64,000 bases of DNA from Burkholderiaceae bacterium (GTDB lineage Bacteria > Pseudomonadota > Gammaproteobacteria > Burkholderiales > Burkholderiaceae_C), in the NCBI GenBank assembly GCA_030654805.1, contig JAURWR010000104.1:1-64000 (forward strand), given 5' to 3'. A model generated the notes under the pieces. The model was given only the letters and a program-made list of their open reading frames with translations. It did no database searches and was not told the DNA's origin. Of the stretch, positions 9,388 to 18,543 are shown one piece after another (position 1 is the stretch's first letter; each line of letters opens with the position of its first letter). Both the position numbers and the translations under genes were made by a program.

Positions 9388-10688
9388 AGTCCATCCCCAT
9401 CGGCGTTGCCAGGCCCGTGCCGTCCGCAGAGCATTCGACTGTCTCGCAGCCAGGGTGGCATCCGCGCTGGCTGCTGGCCGCACCGCACCGGCTCGGCTTC
9501 TGCGCTGCGGCCTGCATGCTGTCGCTCTCCGCGCTGTGGTGGAGCGCGGTGCTGCTGTCACGGGCCGTTGGCTACTCGCCGGCGTGGGCTGTGCCGCCGC
9601 CTGCGGCGCATGCGCTGCTGATGGGATTGGGCTTCACGCCGTTGTTCATCGCCGGCTTCCTGTTCACCGCCGGGCCGAAGTGGCTGGGCCAGCCCGCGGT
9701 GGACGCGCGAGTGCTGCTTCGGCCGGTGTTGCTGATGCTGGCCGGCTGGTGCTTGGTGGTGCCGGGTCTGCACCTGAGCTCGACGCTGGCGGCTGCGGGC
9801 TTGGCCCTGGTGGCCGGCGGCTGGAGCCGCTTGTGCTGGCGCTTCGTCGCCATCCTGCGAGCGAGTCGGGCGCCCGATCGAACGCATGCCCAGGTCGTGG
9901 CAGCGGCCTGCGTGGTGGGTGCGACGACGATGTGGGTGGCCGCCTGCGCACTGGCCGGGGCCGATGTCACGCTGTTGCGGGCGGCCACGCAGGTGGCGCT
10001 GTGGTGCTTCGTGGCGACGGTGTTCGTCGCGGTGTCGCACCGCATGATTCCGTTCTTCAGCGCCAGTGCGCTGCCAGCGCTCGATGCGTGGCGTCCCATG
10101 TGGCTGCTGTGGGTGATGGTGGCGGCACTTTGGATCGAGGCACTGGCGGCGGTGGCTGCGCTCGGGTGGGGGCCGTTGGCCCCCTGGTTGCGAGGCGTTC
10201 AGGCTTTGATGGAGTTGCCGGTGGCGTTGCTGCTGCTGTGGCTCGCGCTGCGCTGGGGCATGGTGCAGAGCCTGAAGATCCGCATGCTGGCGATGCTGCA
10301 CGCCGGTTTCCTGTGGCTGGGACTGGCTTACGCGCTGTCTGCGGTGTCTCATTCGCTGATGGCGTGGACCGACGGGGAACAGTCACTCGGGTTGGCGCCG
10401 ATGCATGCGCTGACGATGGGCTACCTCGGCGCGACGCTGCTCGCGATGGCCACCCGCGTGAGCAGCGGGCACAGCGGGCGATCGCTCGCTGCCGACAACA
10501 CCGCATGGGCGATGTACTGGGTCTTGCAGGCGGCAGTGGTCATGCGCGTGGTGGCGGCGCTGTGGCCGTCCGGCGCGACGGTGCTCACGCTGCTGGCCGT
10601 GCTGGCCTGGACCACCGCGACGGTGGCTTGGGCGCTGCGCTACGGCGGCTGGTTCGTGCGCCCTCGCATCGACGCTCGACCGGGTTGA
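9384..10688 (+). CDS. nnrS: NnrS family membrane protein
   Basis: NnrS proteins are multi-helix haem/copper-associated membrane proteins found with denitrification genes and linked to nitric oxide tolerance. The 434-residue protein has about twelve hydrophobic segments, with family features HALLMGLGFTPLFIAGFLFTA-like text at about 70-95, SHRMIPFFSASAL near 215-230 and HALTMGYLGATLLAM near 345-360. The histidines in these three motifs are the likely metal ligands. Translation is coupled to the preceding gene by an ATGA overlap. Confidence 0.88.
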   Translation: MKSIPIGVARPVPSAEHSTVSQPGWHPRWLLAAPHRLGFCAAACMLSLSALWWSAVLLSRAVGYSPAWAVPPPAAHALLMGLGFTPLFIAGFLFTAGPKWLGQPAVDARVLLRPVLLMLAGWCLVVPGLHLSSTLAAAGLALVAGGWSRLCWRFVAILRASRAPDRTHAQVVAAACVVGATTMWVAACALAGADVTLLRAATQVALWCFVATVFVAVSHRMIPFFSASALPALDAWRPMWLLWVMVAALWIEALAAVAALGWGPLAPWLRGVQALMELPVALLLLWLALRWGMVQSLKIRMLAMLHAGFLWLGLAYALSAVSHSLMAWTDGEQSLGLAPMHALTMGYLGATLLAMATRVSSGHSGRSLAADNTAWAMYWVLQAAVVMRVVAALWPSGATVLTLLAVLAWTTATVAWALRYGGWFVRPRIDARPG

Positions 10689-10707
10689 GCCCGGCGATGA
10701 TCGCGCC

Positions 10708-11091
10708 ATGGATCACTCGACCCTGCGCGCCATCCACATCGGTTGTGTCGCCATCAGCATCGGCCTGTTCGTGCTGCGCGGTGCGATGCAGGGGGCCGGC
10801 ATCGACTGGCGACGCTGGCGCTGGCTGCGAATCGCTCCGCATGCCAACGACGCGGCGCTGCTGACCGCCGCGATCGCGCTGGCGGTGACCACCGCGCAAT
10901 ACCCGTTCGTTCAGCCGTGGCTCACGGCCAAGGTGATTGCGCTGTGCGTCTACGTCGTGCTGGGCCGCATCGCGCTGCGGCGAGATGCGCCGCCTCGGAC
11001 CCGGGCACGGGCTTTCGTGGCCGCAGGGGTCAGCGTGGGGTACATCGTCGGCGTTGCGACGACCCGCTCTGCCAGCCTCGGCCTGATGTGA
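10708..11091 (+). CDS. SirB family membrane protein
   Basis: This is a 127-residue protein with three to four hydrophobic helices, a start reading MDHSTLRAIHIGCVAISIGLF, and an internal stretch RIAPHANDAALLTAAIAL that is typical of SirB/SirB2 proteins. The molecular role of this family is not established. It sits 20 bases after nnrS on the same strand and is likely the last gene of the nar-associated transcript. The strand changes after it. Confidence 0.78.
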   Translation: MDHSTLRAIHIGCVAISIGLFVLRGAMQGAGIDWRRWRWLRIAPHANDAALLTAAIALAVTTAQYPFVQPWLTAKVIALCVYVVLGRIALRRDAPPRTRARAFVAAGVSVGYIVGVATTRSASLGLM

Positions 11092-11265
11092 AGCGCCGAA
11101 AGTCTCTCCGTCAGCGACCCGCGCGGTGCCCGCGCAACACGCCGATCAGCATCGCTGTCGCAAACCAGACGACCGCGACGGCGTGGCCCGCACCCGCAGG
11201 CCAGCAGGTTCAGTGCCGCGAGCAGGGCGCGGAGGGCAAGCCGGCCCGCCAGATCCCTGCACCGT
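11092..11265. other. Convergent intergenic gap with a possible decayed membrane-protein fragment
   Basis: The gap separates the sirB end from the end of a minus-strand gene. On the minus strand, 11111-11209 is open and reads AGAGHAVAVVWFATAMLIGV, then a basic tail and a stop. It looks like the end of a small membrane protein, but it has no start codon in frame because a TGA lies at 11210-11212. The next frame upstream also looks hydrophobic (ALRALLAALNLLA), so a frameshifted remnant is possible. This is weak evidence. Confidence 0.2.
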
Positions 11266-11670
11266 TCACGTGAACTGAACGGGCTGACCCTGGCCGTCGA
11301 ACGGAATGTACGAACCGATGCGCCCCGCCTTGATCGCGTCGACCATGCCCTGCAATGGCGCTTCGGCCTGCGAGCTGGTCGGCGCGGTGCCCGAGCGGCC
11401 GGACATCGCCGCCACGAACACGATGTCCCAGGCCTGGTCGAACTGGCGGGACTCTGCGACGAGGGCATCGAACGAGGGCAGCTCGTCGGGCACCTTGTCG
11501 ACACACATCAGCGGCGTGAGCGTGCCGCCCTGACCGGACTCGAAGCGCGCACGTTGCTCATTGGTCGCGTCGTCGGGCAGACCTGCGGTGGCGAACACGA
11601 ACAGCAGGCGCTGCGGCTCGCTCTGCTCGCGGGCAGAACGCAGCAGATCGTCGAAGCTCGAAATGGTCAT
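11266..11670 (-). CDS. Small conserved protein found next to ribonucleotide reductase
   Basis: The 134-residue soluble protein starts MTISSFDDLLRSAREQSEPQRLLFVFA and contains GQGGTLTPLMCVDK and FDQAWDIVFVAAMSG. I recall that Burkholderiales homologues of this size and sequence are often labelled ribonucleotide reductase subunit alpha, although the protein is far too short to be one and has none of its catalytic motifs. Here it lies about 600 bases from nrdJ on the opposite strand, which supports a functional link but does not show it. No domain of known function is visible. Confidence 0.75.
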   Translation of the reverse strand: MTISSFDDLLRSAREQSEPQRLLFVFATAGLPDDATNEQRARFESGQGGTLTPLMCVDKVPDELPSFDALVAESRQFDQAWDIVFVAAMSGRSGTAPTSSQAEAPLQGMVDAIKAGRIGSYIPFDGQGQPVQFT

Positions 11671-11739
11671 GGCGGGTTCTCAGAGGTGGGGATGTTGGGA
11701 GGATTCGGATGTCGGTGTCGGTGGGGGCGTGATCCGCCG

Positions 11740-12072
11740 TCATGTCTGGTGCAGCAGCACGGTGACCAGCAGCGACGCATCCGTCACCGCGTGCACCGCG
11801 TGCCGTTCGTTCTCGGGCAGCATCACGAGCTGGCCGGCGCACAGCTCGCACCGGAGCGACGCCGTCGTGACGACAGCTTCCCCTTCGAGGCAGTGCACCG
11901 TGATGGCGCCGGGCACGCTGTGCTCCGGCATGCCCGAGCCGGCGGGCAGCACCAGACGCATCAGTTGCAGCCGGGGTGTCTTCAGCAGGCTGGTCGTCAC
12001 CGCGTCGCGCAGCGCAGGACCGAACGGACGGACATCGATCACTTCCAGGGGTTGTGCGTGGGTCAGGGCCAT
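11740..12072 (-). CDS. Cupin-domain protein
   Basis: The 110-residue protein folds as a single cupin barrel by motif: PEHSVPGAITVHCLEGEAV fits cupin motif 1, and AGQLVMLPENERHAVHAV fits motif 2, with histidines that could bind a metal. The start MALTHAQPLEVIDV at 12072 is preferred; a longer frame upstream has an implausible Arg/Cys-rich extension. It is followed by the small RNR-neighbour gene 69 bases downstream on the same strand and diverges from nrdJ. Ligand and reaction are unknown. Confidence 0.8.
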   Translation of the reverse strand: MALTHAQPLEVIDVRPFGPALRDAVTTSLLKTPRLQLMRLVLPAGSGMPEHSVPGAITVHCLEGEAVVTTASLRCELCAGQLVMLPENERHAVHAVTDASLLVTVLLHQT

Positions 12073-12264
12073 GGGGCCTCCGTGTCGTCTCGGCAATGCC
12101 GATCGGAGGGTATCGAGATTGCAGGCACGTGACCAGCAGGGTCTTGCATTCAGACAGGTGTCTACGATCCATGCTGTGGATGTCACCGGCCTTGACGGGC
12201 ATCAACGATCGAACACGCGGCATCCACTAACTTGCTCTTCTCAACTCCAACCAGAAGCCTTTCC
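12073..12264. promoter_or_regulatory. Divergent promoter region, cupin gene / nrdJ
   Basis: This 192-nt gap must hold the promoters for both the cupin gene (leftward) and nrdJ (rightward). A 13-nt palindrome, TCGGCA-A-TGCCGA at 12090-12102, lies 18 bases upstream of the cupin start and could be an operator. I found no convincing NrdR box and no cobalamin riboswitch-like structure. Confidence 0.35.
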
Positions 12265-15200
12265 ATGCATCCCGTCGAAAACTCGCCATCGCATCGCTTG
12301 CAGGACCTCCCCGCCCAGGACATCAGCGCCGAAGTGCTGCTGGAGAAGTACGCGAAGGACGACGAACGCACCGCCGAGGACGTGAACCGGCGCGTGGCGC
12401 GCGCGCTGGCCCAGGCTGAGCCGGCCGCACAACGTGCCCTGTGGGAGGCGCGATTCGCCGAAGCGCTGCAAGCCGGCTTCGTGCCGGCCGGGCGCATCCA
12501 GTCGGCCGCCGGAACGGGGCTGTCGGCCACGCTGATCAACTGTTTCGTGCAGCCGGTCGGCGATTCGATCGCGCAGGCCGAGGACGGCCATCCCGGCATC
12601 TACACCGCGCTCACCGAAGCGGCCGAGACGATGCGCCGGGGCGGCGGCGTCGGCTACGACTTCTCGCGCATCCGGCCCAGCGGCGCCTGGGTCGGCAGCA
12701 CGCGCAGCAGCGCCTCGGGCCCGGTGAGCTACATGCGCGTCTTCGACCGCTCGTGCGAGACGGTCGAATCGGCCGGCGCGCGGCGCGGCGCCCAGATGGG
12801 CGTGCTGCGCTGCGACCATCCGGACATCGAGGCCTTCATCCGGGCCAAGGATTCGGGCGACCTGAAGAACTTCAACCTGTCGGTCGGCGTGACCGATGCG
12901 TTCATGCAGGCCGTGCAGGCGGACGGCGAGGTCGAACTCGTGCACCGCGCCGAGCCCGGCGTGGCGCAGAAGGAGGCCGGCGCGTACCAGCAGACGCAGC
13001 CCGGCGGCGGCGGGCCGTGGGTCTACCGCAAGCGCCGCGCGCGCGAGCTGTGGGACCTGATCATGCGGTCCACCTACGACCACGCCGAGCCCGGGGTGCT
13101 GTTCCTCGACCACATCAACCGCGACAACAACCTGTCGTACTGCGAGCACATCTCGGCGACCAACCCGTGCGTCACCGCAGGCACCTGGGTCATGACCTCG
13201 GAAGGCCCGCGTCAGGCCGGTGGGTTGATCGGCCGATCGTTCATCGCCATCGTGGACGGCAAGCCGCACGCCACCGAATCGGCTGGCTTCTTCGCGACCG
13301 GCGTCAAACCCGTGCTGTGTCTGCGCACCCGCGAAGGGCATGCGCTGCGCCTGACCGCCGAGCACCCGGTGCGCCGCGTCATGGAGCGCACGCGCTACCT
13401 CACCCACAGTGGGTGGTGTGCAGCCGGTGAGTTGAAGCCTGGCGACGAAATCGTGCTGAATGACCACCGCGGCCTCGCGGGTTGGGAGGGGCCGTGCAGT
13501 GCCGACGAGGGCTACCTGATCGGGCTGCTGATCGGAGACGGTCACCTGGGCGAGAAGAAGGCGGTGCTCTCGGTCTGGGCACCCGAATTGCGCGTCGTGG
13601 GCAGCGATGTGCGGGCCGAAAATCACAGCGCAAGCGGCATCATGCAGGCGGTGGAACAGGCGATTGCCACGCTGCCGCATCGCAGCGACTTTCGCGGCTG
13701 GCAGCGCCCGCTTGCGGCGAACGGCGAGTGCCGCCTCGCATCCGCGCCACTGCGTGACCTGGCGCTTGAACTCGGCGCGGCGCCGGGCCACAAGACCATC
13801 ACGCCGCCCATGGAAGCGTGCTCGTCGGAGTTCTGTGCCGGCTTGCTGCGCGGCTTGTTCGACGCCGATGGCTCGGTGCAGGGCTCTCAAGCAAATGTGG
13901 CTTTGCCACTTTGCTTGATCCCTGGGGGCGGGAATGTCGAAGACATTTCCTGGGGGGGCTCTCAAGCCAAAGGCGTCAGCGTGCGCCTGACACAGGCCGA
14001 CGCTGCGCTGCTCGAATCCGCACAACGGATGCTGTTGCGGTTCGGCATTGCCAGCACGATCTACCGCGAACGCAGGCCCGCCGGCGTCAGCGTGTTGCCG
14101 GATGGAAAGGGTGGCCGGCGCGAGTATCCGCAGCAAGCGTTGCACGAATTGATCGTGAGCGGCGACAACCTGGCGGTGTTTTCAGAGCGTGTCGGCTTCG
14201 CCGACACGGCCAAGGCGCGGCGGCTCGAAGCGCTGTTGGGAAGCTATCGGCGGCAGCTGAATCGCGAGCGCTTCATCGCCACGGTCGAGAGCGTGGAGGG
14301 TGACGGCGTCGAGCCGGTCTTCGACGTGACCGTCGCCGATGTTCACGCCTTCGACGCGAATGGCCTGCTGGTCCACAACTGCGCCGAACAGCCGCTGCCG
14401 CCCTACGGCTGCTGCTGCCTGGGTTCGATCGACCTGACCCGCTTCGTGCGCGATCCGTTCGAGGACACCGCCCGCTTCGACGAGGCGGCGTTCATCGCGG
14501 TGGCGCAGGTCGCGGTGCGCATGCTCGACAACGTGCTCGACGTGACGGTCTGGCCGCTGCCTCAGCAGCAGGAGGAGGCGCGCCACAAGCGCCGCATCGG
14601 CCTGGGCTTCACCGGCCTCGGCGATGCGCTGGTGATGCTGAACCTGCGCTACGACACCGAGCCGGCGCGCGCGATGGCGCAGCGCATTTCCGAGCTGATG
14701 CGCGATGCGGCCTACGAGGCCTCGGTCGAGTTGGCGCGCGAGCGCGGCCCGTTCCCGCTGTTCAACCCCGACCTGTACCTGAGCGGAACGACCTTCGCGT
14801 CACGCTTGCCGCAGGGGCTGCGCGACCGCATCTGCAGCCACGGCCTGCGCAATTCGCACCTGCTGTCGATCGCGCCGACCGGCACGATCAGCCTGGCGTT
14901 CGCCGACAACGCGAGCAACGGCATCGAGCCGGCCTTCAGCTGGACCTACACGCGCAAGAAGCGCATGCCCGATGGCACCTTCAAGGAGTACGCGGTCGAA
15001 GATCATGCGTGGCGTCTGTATCGCCACCTGAAAGGCGAGACGGCGGCGCTGACGCCGGCCTTCGTCACTGCGCTCGAGATGAGCGCGCAGGCGCACGAGG
15101 CGATGGTCGCGGCGGTCGCGCCGTACATCGACACCGCGATCTCCAAGACCGTCAACGTGCCTGCCGAGTATCCGTACGAGGACTTCCAGAACCTGTACCT

Positions 15201-16386
15201 CGAAGCCTGGGCCTCGGGCCTGAAGGGCTTGGCCACCTACCGACCCAACAGCGTGCTCGGTTCGGTGCTGAGCGTGACCCCGACCTCTGCATCCGCACCG
15301 GCTGCGCCGCTGCAGATCGCCGACGCCAACCGCCGCCTGGCGCTCGACCGCCTGCCGGCGCCGGTGCTGTCGTCGCTGCGCTGGCCCGGTCGGCCCGAGC
15401 TGGCGTCGGGCAACCTGGCCTGGACCTTCATGGTCCACCACCCGTTCGGCGATTTCGCGCTGTTCGTCGGTGAACTTCCCGGCGCGGACGGTGGCCCTTC
15501 GCAGCCGTTCGAGGTATGGGTCAACGGCGCCGAGCAGCCGCGTGGCCTGGGTGCGCTGGCGAAGACGCTGTCGATGGACCTGCGCGCCAACGATCCCGCG
15601 TGGCTGCAGCTGAAGCTCGACGCGCTGGCCACGGTGGCCGAAGAGCGATCGTTCGAGATGCCGTTCCCGCCGCACGGCGAGCGGCGCCTGTTCCCCGGCG
15701 TGGTGGCGGCCACCGCCGCGGTGATCCGCTGGCGCTGCGAGCAGCTGCGCGCGCTTCCGAATCCGGGCCGCAGTGCACCGACGCCGGTGATGGACGCGAT
15801 GTTCAGCATCGACGAGCCGCACACCGGACCGTCGGGCACGCTGGCCTGGGCGGTCGACGTCGACAACGCGGCGACCGGCGAGGCGTTCACGCTGACGTTG
15901 AAAGAGGTGACGTTGCCGGGTCCGGGCGGCAGCACGGTGACGCGGCCGTGCGCGGTCGGCTTCTCGGGCAACTACCCGCGTGCGCTCGATGGGCTGGCCC
16001 GCATCCTGTCGCTCGACATGCGGGTGATCGATCCGGCCTGGATCGGCATGAAGCTGCGCAAGCTGCTGAACTACGCCGAGCCGCTGGGCCATTTCATGGC
16101 CTTCGTCCCCGGCCTGCCCCAGGGCGAACGCCGTCAGCAGACCTGGCCCTCGACGGTGGCGTACCTGGCGCGCCTGATCATCCACCGCTACGCGATGCTC
16201 GGCGTGCTCGATGAGGAGGGCTACCCGCTGCGCGACATGGGCGTGCTCGAGTCGTCGAAGCCGCGTGGCGAGCGCGATCCGGTGATGGCGGGCAAGGTCT
16301 GCCTGGAGTGCGGCAACGCGACCGTCATCCACAAGGACGGCTGCGATTTCTGTACCGCTTGCGGAGACGTGGGGCTGTGCGGGTGA
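12265..16386 (+). CDS. nrdJ: Adenosylcobalamin-dependent (class II) ribonucleotide reductase with intein
   Basis: The enzyme reduces ribonucleotides using cobalamin-generated thiyl chemistry and works with or without oxygen, which suits a nitrate respirer. The ATG at 12265 gives a 1,373-residue precursor; removing the 404-residue intein (302-705) leaves a host enzyme of about 969 residues. Host motifs are [26 protein letters not shown], the split active site [18 protein letters not shown], and [12 protein letters not shown]. Residue 706, directly after the intein, corresponds to the catalytic cysteine of NPCxE motifs in class II enzymes. A C-terminal CLECGN...CDFCTACG motif is a likely zinc or redox cysteine tail. 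Between about 1,040 and 1,330 there is a long duplicated-looking insert (ending [13 protein letters not shown]) before that tail. Confidence 0.95.
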   Translation: MHPVENSPSHRLQDLPAQDISAEVLLEKYAKDDERTAEDVNRRVARALAQAEPAAQRALWEARFAEALQAGFVPAGRIQSAAGTGLSATLINCFVQPVGDSIAQAEDGHPGIYTALTEAAETMRRGGGVGYDFSRIRPSGAWVGSTRSSASGPVSYMRVFDRSCETVESAGARRGAQMGVLRCDHPDIEAFIRAKDSGDLKNFNLSVGVTDAFMQAVQADGEVELVHRAEPGVAQKEAGAYQQTQPGGGGPWVYRKRRARELWDLIMRSTYDHAEPGVLFLDHINRDNNLSYCEHISATNPCVTAGTWVMTSEGPRQAGGLIGRSFIAIVDGKPHATESAGFFATGVKPVLCLRTREGHALRLTAEHPVRRVMERTRYLTHSGWCAAGELKPGDEIVLNDHRGLAGWEGPCSADEGYLIGLLIGDGHLGEKKAVLSVWAPELRVVGSDVRAENHSASGIMQAVEQAIATLPHRSDFRGWQRPLAANGECRLASAPLRDLALELGAAPGHKTITPPMEACSSEFCAGLLRGLFDADGSVQGSQANVALPLCLIPGGGNVEDISWGGSQAKGVSVRLTQADAALLESAQRMLLRFGIASTIYRERRPAGVSVLPDGKGGRREYPQQALHELIVSGDNLAVFSERVGFADTAKARRLEALLGSYRRQLNRERFIATVESVEGDGVEPVFDVTVADVHAFDANGLLVHNCAEQPLPPYGCCCLGSIDLTRFVRDPFEDTARFDEAAFIAVAQVAVRMLDNVLDVTVWPLPQQQEEARHKRRIGLGFTGLGDALVMLNLRYDTEPARAMAQRISELMRDAAYEASVELARERGPFPLFNPDLYLSGTTFASRLPQGLRDRICSHGLRNSHLLSIAPTGTISLAFADNASNGIEPAFSWTYTRKKRMPDGTFKEYAVEDHAWRLYRHLKGETAALTPAFVTALEMSAQAHEAMVAAVAPYIDTAISKTVNVPAEYPYEDFQNLYLEAWASGLKGLATYRPNSVLGSVLSVTPTSASAPAAPLQIADANRRLALDRLPAPVLSSLRWPGRPELASGNLAWTFMVHHPFGDFALFVGELPGADGGPSQPFEVWVNGAEQPRGLGALAKTLSMDLRANDPAWLQLKLDALATVAEERSFEMPFPPHGERRLFPGVVAATAAVIRWRCEQLRALPNPGRSAPTPVMDAMFSIDEPHTGPSGTLAWAVDVDNAATGEAFTLTLKEVTLPGPGGSTVTRPCAVGFSGNYPRALDGLARILSLDMRVIDPAWIGMKLRKLLNYAEPLGHFMAFVPGLPQGERRQQTWPSTVAYLARLIIHRYAMLGVLDEEGYPLRDMGVLESSKPRGERDPVMAGKVCLECGNATVIHKDGCDFCTACGDVGLCG
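13168..14379 (+). mobile_element. Intein with LAGLIDADG homing endonuclease inside nrdJ
   Basis: The 404-residue element starts with Cys1 (CVTAGTWVM) and ends with [10 protein letters not shown] followed by host Cys+1, the standard splice junction residues. Block B is visible as [10 protein letters not shown] (TxxH), and block F/G as [12 protein letters not shown]...VHN. Two dodecapeptide motifs, [11 protein letters not shown] and [13 protein letters not shown], mark a LAGLIDADG endonuclease. The element interrupts the host between Asn-Pro and the active-site cysteine, so the enzyme is inactive until splicing occurs. Base composition matches the host gene. The endonuclease part carries a separate in-frame repeat insertion just after the second motif. 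Confidence 0.95.
13881..13967 (+). repeat. 75-nt in-frame palindromic insertion with 12-nt flanking direct repeats, inside the intein
   Basis: GGGCTCTCAAGC occurs at 13881-13892 and again at 13956-13967, 75 bases apart. Between them are two bulged hairpins: 13888-13917 (8 bp plus 5 bp, one bulged T, loop TTT) and 13931-13950 (about 8 bp, loop GAA). The insert adds exactly 25 codons, so the protein reads GSQAN...SWG-GSQAKG where GSQAKG alone would be expected. It lies right after the FDADGSVQ motif. The layout is that of a small palindromic element that inserted with target duplication and stayed open in frame. No second copy is present in this window. Confidence 0.7.
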
Positions 16387-16411
16387 TCGGCTCGACCGGC
16401 GCCCCACGACC

Positions 16412-17749
16412 ATGACCCGCATCAAGATCTGTCTCGCAGCGCTCGTGGGCCTGCTCAGCGTGCTCTGGTTGCTGGCCGACAGCCCGTTGCCGCAACCGTT
16501 CACCTATTTCTCGTTCCGCACGGTCTTCATGCAGTACAGCGGCATCGTCACGGTCGGTGTGATGAGCGTCGCGCTGCTGCTCGCGCTGCGGCCGAAGTGG
16601 ATCGAGCCGCAACTCGACGGACTGGACAAGATGTACCGGCTGCACAAGTGGCTCGGAATCACCGCACTGGTGGTGTCGGTGCTGCACTGGTGGTGGGCCC
16701 AGGGCACGAAATGGATGGTGGGCTGGGGCTGGCTGGTCCGACCGGCCCGAGGGCCCAGGCCCGATCCCGCGCAGCTCGGTGCGGTCGAAGGCTGGCTGCG
16801 CAGCCAGCGCGAACTTGCTGAATCGGTCGGCGAATGGGCGTTCTACGCGGCGCTGGTGCTGCTGGTGCTGGCGCTGGTCAAGCGCTTCCCGTACCACCTG
16901 TTCGTGAAGACGCACAAGTGGTTGGCCGTGGTCTACCTCGTGCTCGTATTTCACTCCGTGGTGCTGACCCAGTTCGAGTACTGGAGCCAGCCGGTCGGAT
17001 GGGTGCTCGCCGGCATGATGGCCGCAGGTGGCGTTGCGGCGGTGCTGGCGCTGTTCGGCCGCATCGGCGCCGGCCGCAAGGTCCAGGGCTCGATCGAGAC
17101 GTTGGTTCACTACCCCGGGGTCGACGTGATCGAATCGCGCATTGCGCTCGCGCCCGGTTGGCCCGGCCACACCGCCGGCCAGTTCGCATTCGTCACCTCC
17201 GATCACAAGGAAGGCGCGCATCCGTACACGATCGCCTCGGCCTGGAATGCGCAGGACGGCCGCATCACGTTCATCGCCAAGGCGCTGGGGGACCACACGC
17301 GCCGGCTGCGCGACTACCTCAAGGTCGGCATGCCGGTGACCGTCGAAGGCCCCTATGGCCGCTTTGTGTTCGACGACAGCCAGCCGCGCCAGATCTGGAT
17401 CGGCGCTGGCATCGGCATCACGCCCTTCATCGCCCGCATGAAGCACCTCGGCTCGGTGCCGGGCCGGGCCGAGATCGACCTGTTCCATCCCACAGCGGTC
17501 CTCGACCCGGCGGCCATCGCCAGGCTCACCGCCGATGCCGGCGCCGCCGGGGTCAGGCTGCACCTGCTCGTGGATTCGAGGGACGGTCGTCTCGACGGCG
17601 AGCGGATTCGCGCCGCCGTGCCCGATTGGGCTTCGGCAAGTATCTGGTTCTGTGGCCCGCGGCGCTTCGGACAGGCGCTGCGCGAGGACTTCGTGGCGCG
17701 TGGCCTGCCGCCCGCGCGCTTTCATCAGGAACTGTTCGAGATGCGCTGA
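16412..17749 (+). CDS. Ferric reductase-like transmembrane flavoprotein
   Basis: The 445-residue protein combines a six-helix haem-binding ferric-reductase-like membrane domain (about 1-215) with a cytosolic FAD/NAD(P)H module (about 220-445), as in FRE/NOX-type oxidoreductases. Histidine pairs for two haems are visible in LHKWLGITALVVSVLHWWW and THKWLAVVYLVLVFH. The FAD motif is HPYTIASAW, the nucleotide motif is GAGIGITPF, and the C-terminal WFCGPRRFG fits the family's CGP motif. It begins 26 bases after nrdJ and is followed by a hemerythrin gene, so the three may form one transcript. The electron acceptor is unknown. Confidence 0.88.
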   Translation: MTRIKICLAALVGLLSVLWLLADSPLPQPFTYFSFRTVFMQYSGIVTVGVMSVALLLALRPKWIEPQLDGLDKMYRLHKWLGITALVVSVLHWWWAQGTKWMVGWGWLVRPARGPRPDPAQLGAVEGWLRSQRELAESVGEWAFYAALVLLVLALVKRFPYHLFVKTHKWLAVVYLVLVFHSVVLTQFEYWSQPVGWVLAGMMAAGGVAAVLALFGRIGAGRKVQGSIETLVHYPGVDVIESRIALAPGWPGHTAGQFAFVTSDHKEGAHPYTIASAWNAQDGRITFIAKALGDHTRRLRDYLKVGMPVTVEGPYGRFVFDDSQPRQIWIGAGIGITPFIARMKHLGSVPGRAEIDLFHPTAVLDPAAIARLTADAGAAGVRLHLLVDSRDGRLDGERIRAAVPDWASASIWFCGPRRFGQALREDFVARGLPPARFHQELFEMR

Positions 17750-17766
17750 ACACTCGCAAGCGAGCA

Positions 17767-18318
17767 ATGACCTCCACCTTCCCCGGCTTCGATTCCCCTG
17801 CCGTCGGCTTCGAGCAGCCGTTCGAGATGCTGCTGGCGTGCCACGAGCGCGTGCGGCGCAGCCTGGCGCTGCTGGGCAGGCTCGTGCGCCATGTCGGCGA
17901 CCACGGGCACGACGAACAGTCGCGATCTGCCGCATCGGATGTGCTGCGCTACTTCGATCTCGCCGCGCCGCTGCATCACGACGACGAAGAACAACATGTG
18001 TTCCCGATCCTGGCCGGCAGCGGCGATGCCGATCTGGCCGCAGCGGTGGCTGGCTTGCACAGCGATCACCTTCGAATGTCGGCGCTGTGGGCCGGCCTGC
18101 GCGTGACGCTCGAAGCGTGGAGCGGTGCGGGCGCCGCCGGAGCCGGCGCAGGCGCTTTGCTGGATCAGATCGCCGATTTCGACCACCTGTACGCAGCGCA
18201 TCTGGCGACCGAAGAGGGCGTGGTCTTTCCTGCCGCACGCGCCCGCATGGACGACCAGCGCCTGGCCGTGATGTCGGCCGACATGCAACGACGGCGGGCC
18301 GTCCCAGTCCGACCTTGA
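17767..18318 (+). CDS. Hemerythrin HHE-domain protein
   Basis: The 183-residue cytosolic protein contains the ligand pattern of a hemerythrin-like four-helix bundle: LACHERVRR, LHHDDEEQHVFP, LHSDHLRMS and HLATEEGVVFP. Such proteins carry a di-iron site that binds O2 or NO, or serve in iron-cluster repair. The ATG at 17767 is 17 bases after the ferric-reductase-like gene. A Gly/Ala-rich loop (AGAAGAGAGA) lies between helices three and four. Its specific role is not known; the association with a flavohaem reductase suggests redox or NO handling. Confidence 0.87.
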   Translation: MTSTFPGFDSPAVGFEQPFEMLLACHERVRRSLALLGRLVRHVGDHGHDEQSRSAASDVLRYFDLAAPLHHDDEEQHVFPILAGSGDADLAAAVAGLHSDHLRMSALWAGLRVTLEAWSGAGAAGAGAGALLDQIADFDHLYAAHLATEEGVVFPAARARMDDQRLAVMSADMQRRRAVPVRP

Positions 18319-18543
18319 GGTGTGCACACGCGGCAGCCGTGCCGCCCCATCCGCCGCTCTTGGCGGAGAAAGTCCTGCCAACGCCGGGTCGATTGAAGTG
18401 AACGCAGGGATCGAGATTCGACCGCCAGCCGCTGGGTTCTAATCCCGAACGGATGCAGGTTCGCAGTCACCGCTATCGATGGACCGCTCAACGGTTCGAC
18501 AGGCTGCGCAAGGACCTGAAGATTCACAAGACAAGGACAAGCA

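Noticed and set aside
12241-14145. Long minus-strand open frames across nrdJ and similarly across narG, narH and the P-type ATPases
   Set aside because: They are Arg/His/Val-rich mirror images of strongly coding plus-strand genes in GC-rich DNA and match no family.
18434-18446. GGG-TTCTAAT-CCC resembles the T-arm of a tRNA
   Set aside because: The stem is only three clear pairs, and no acceptor, D or anticodon arm can be built around it.
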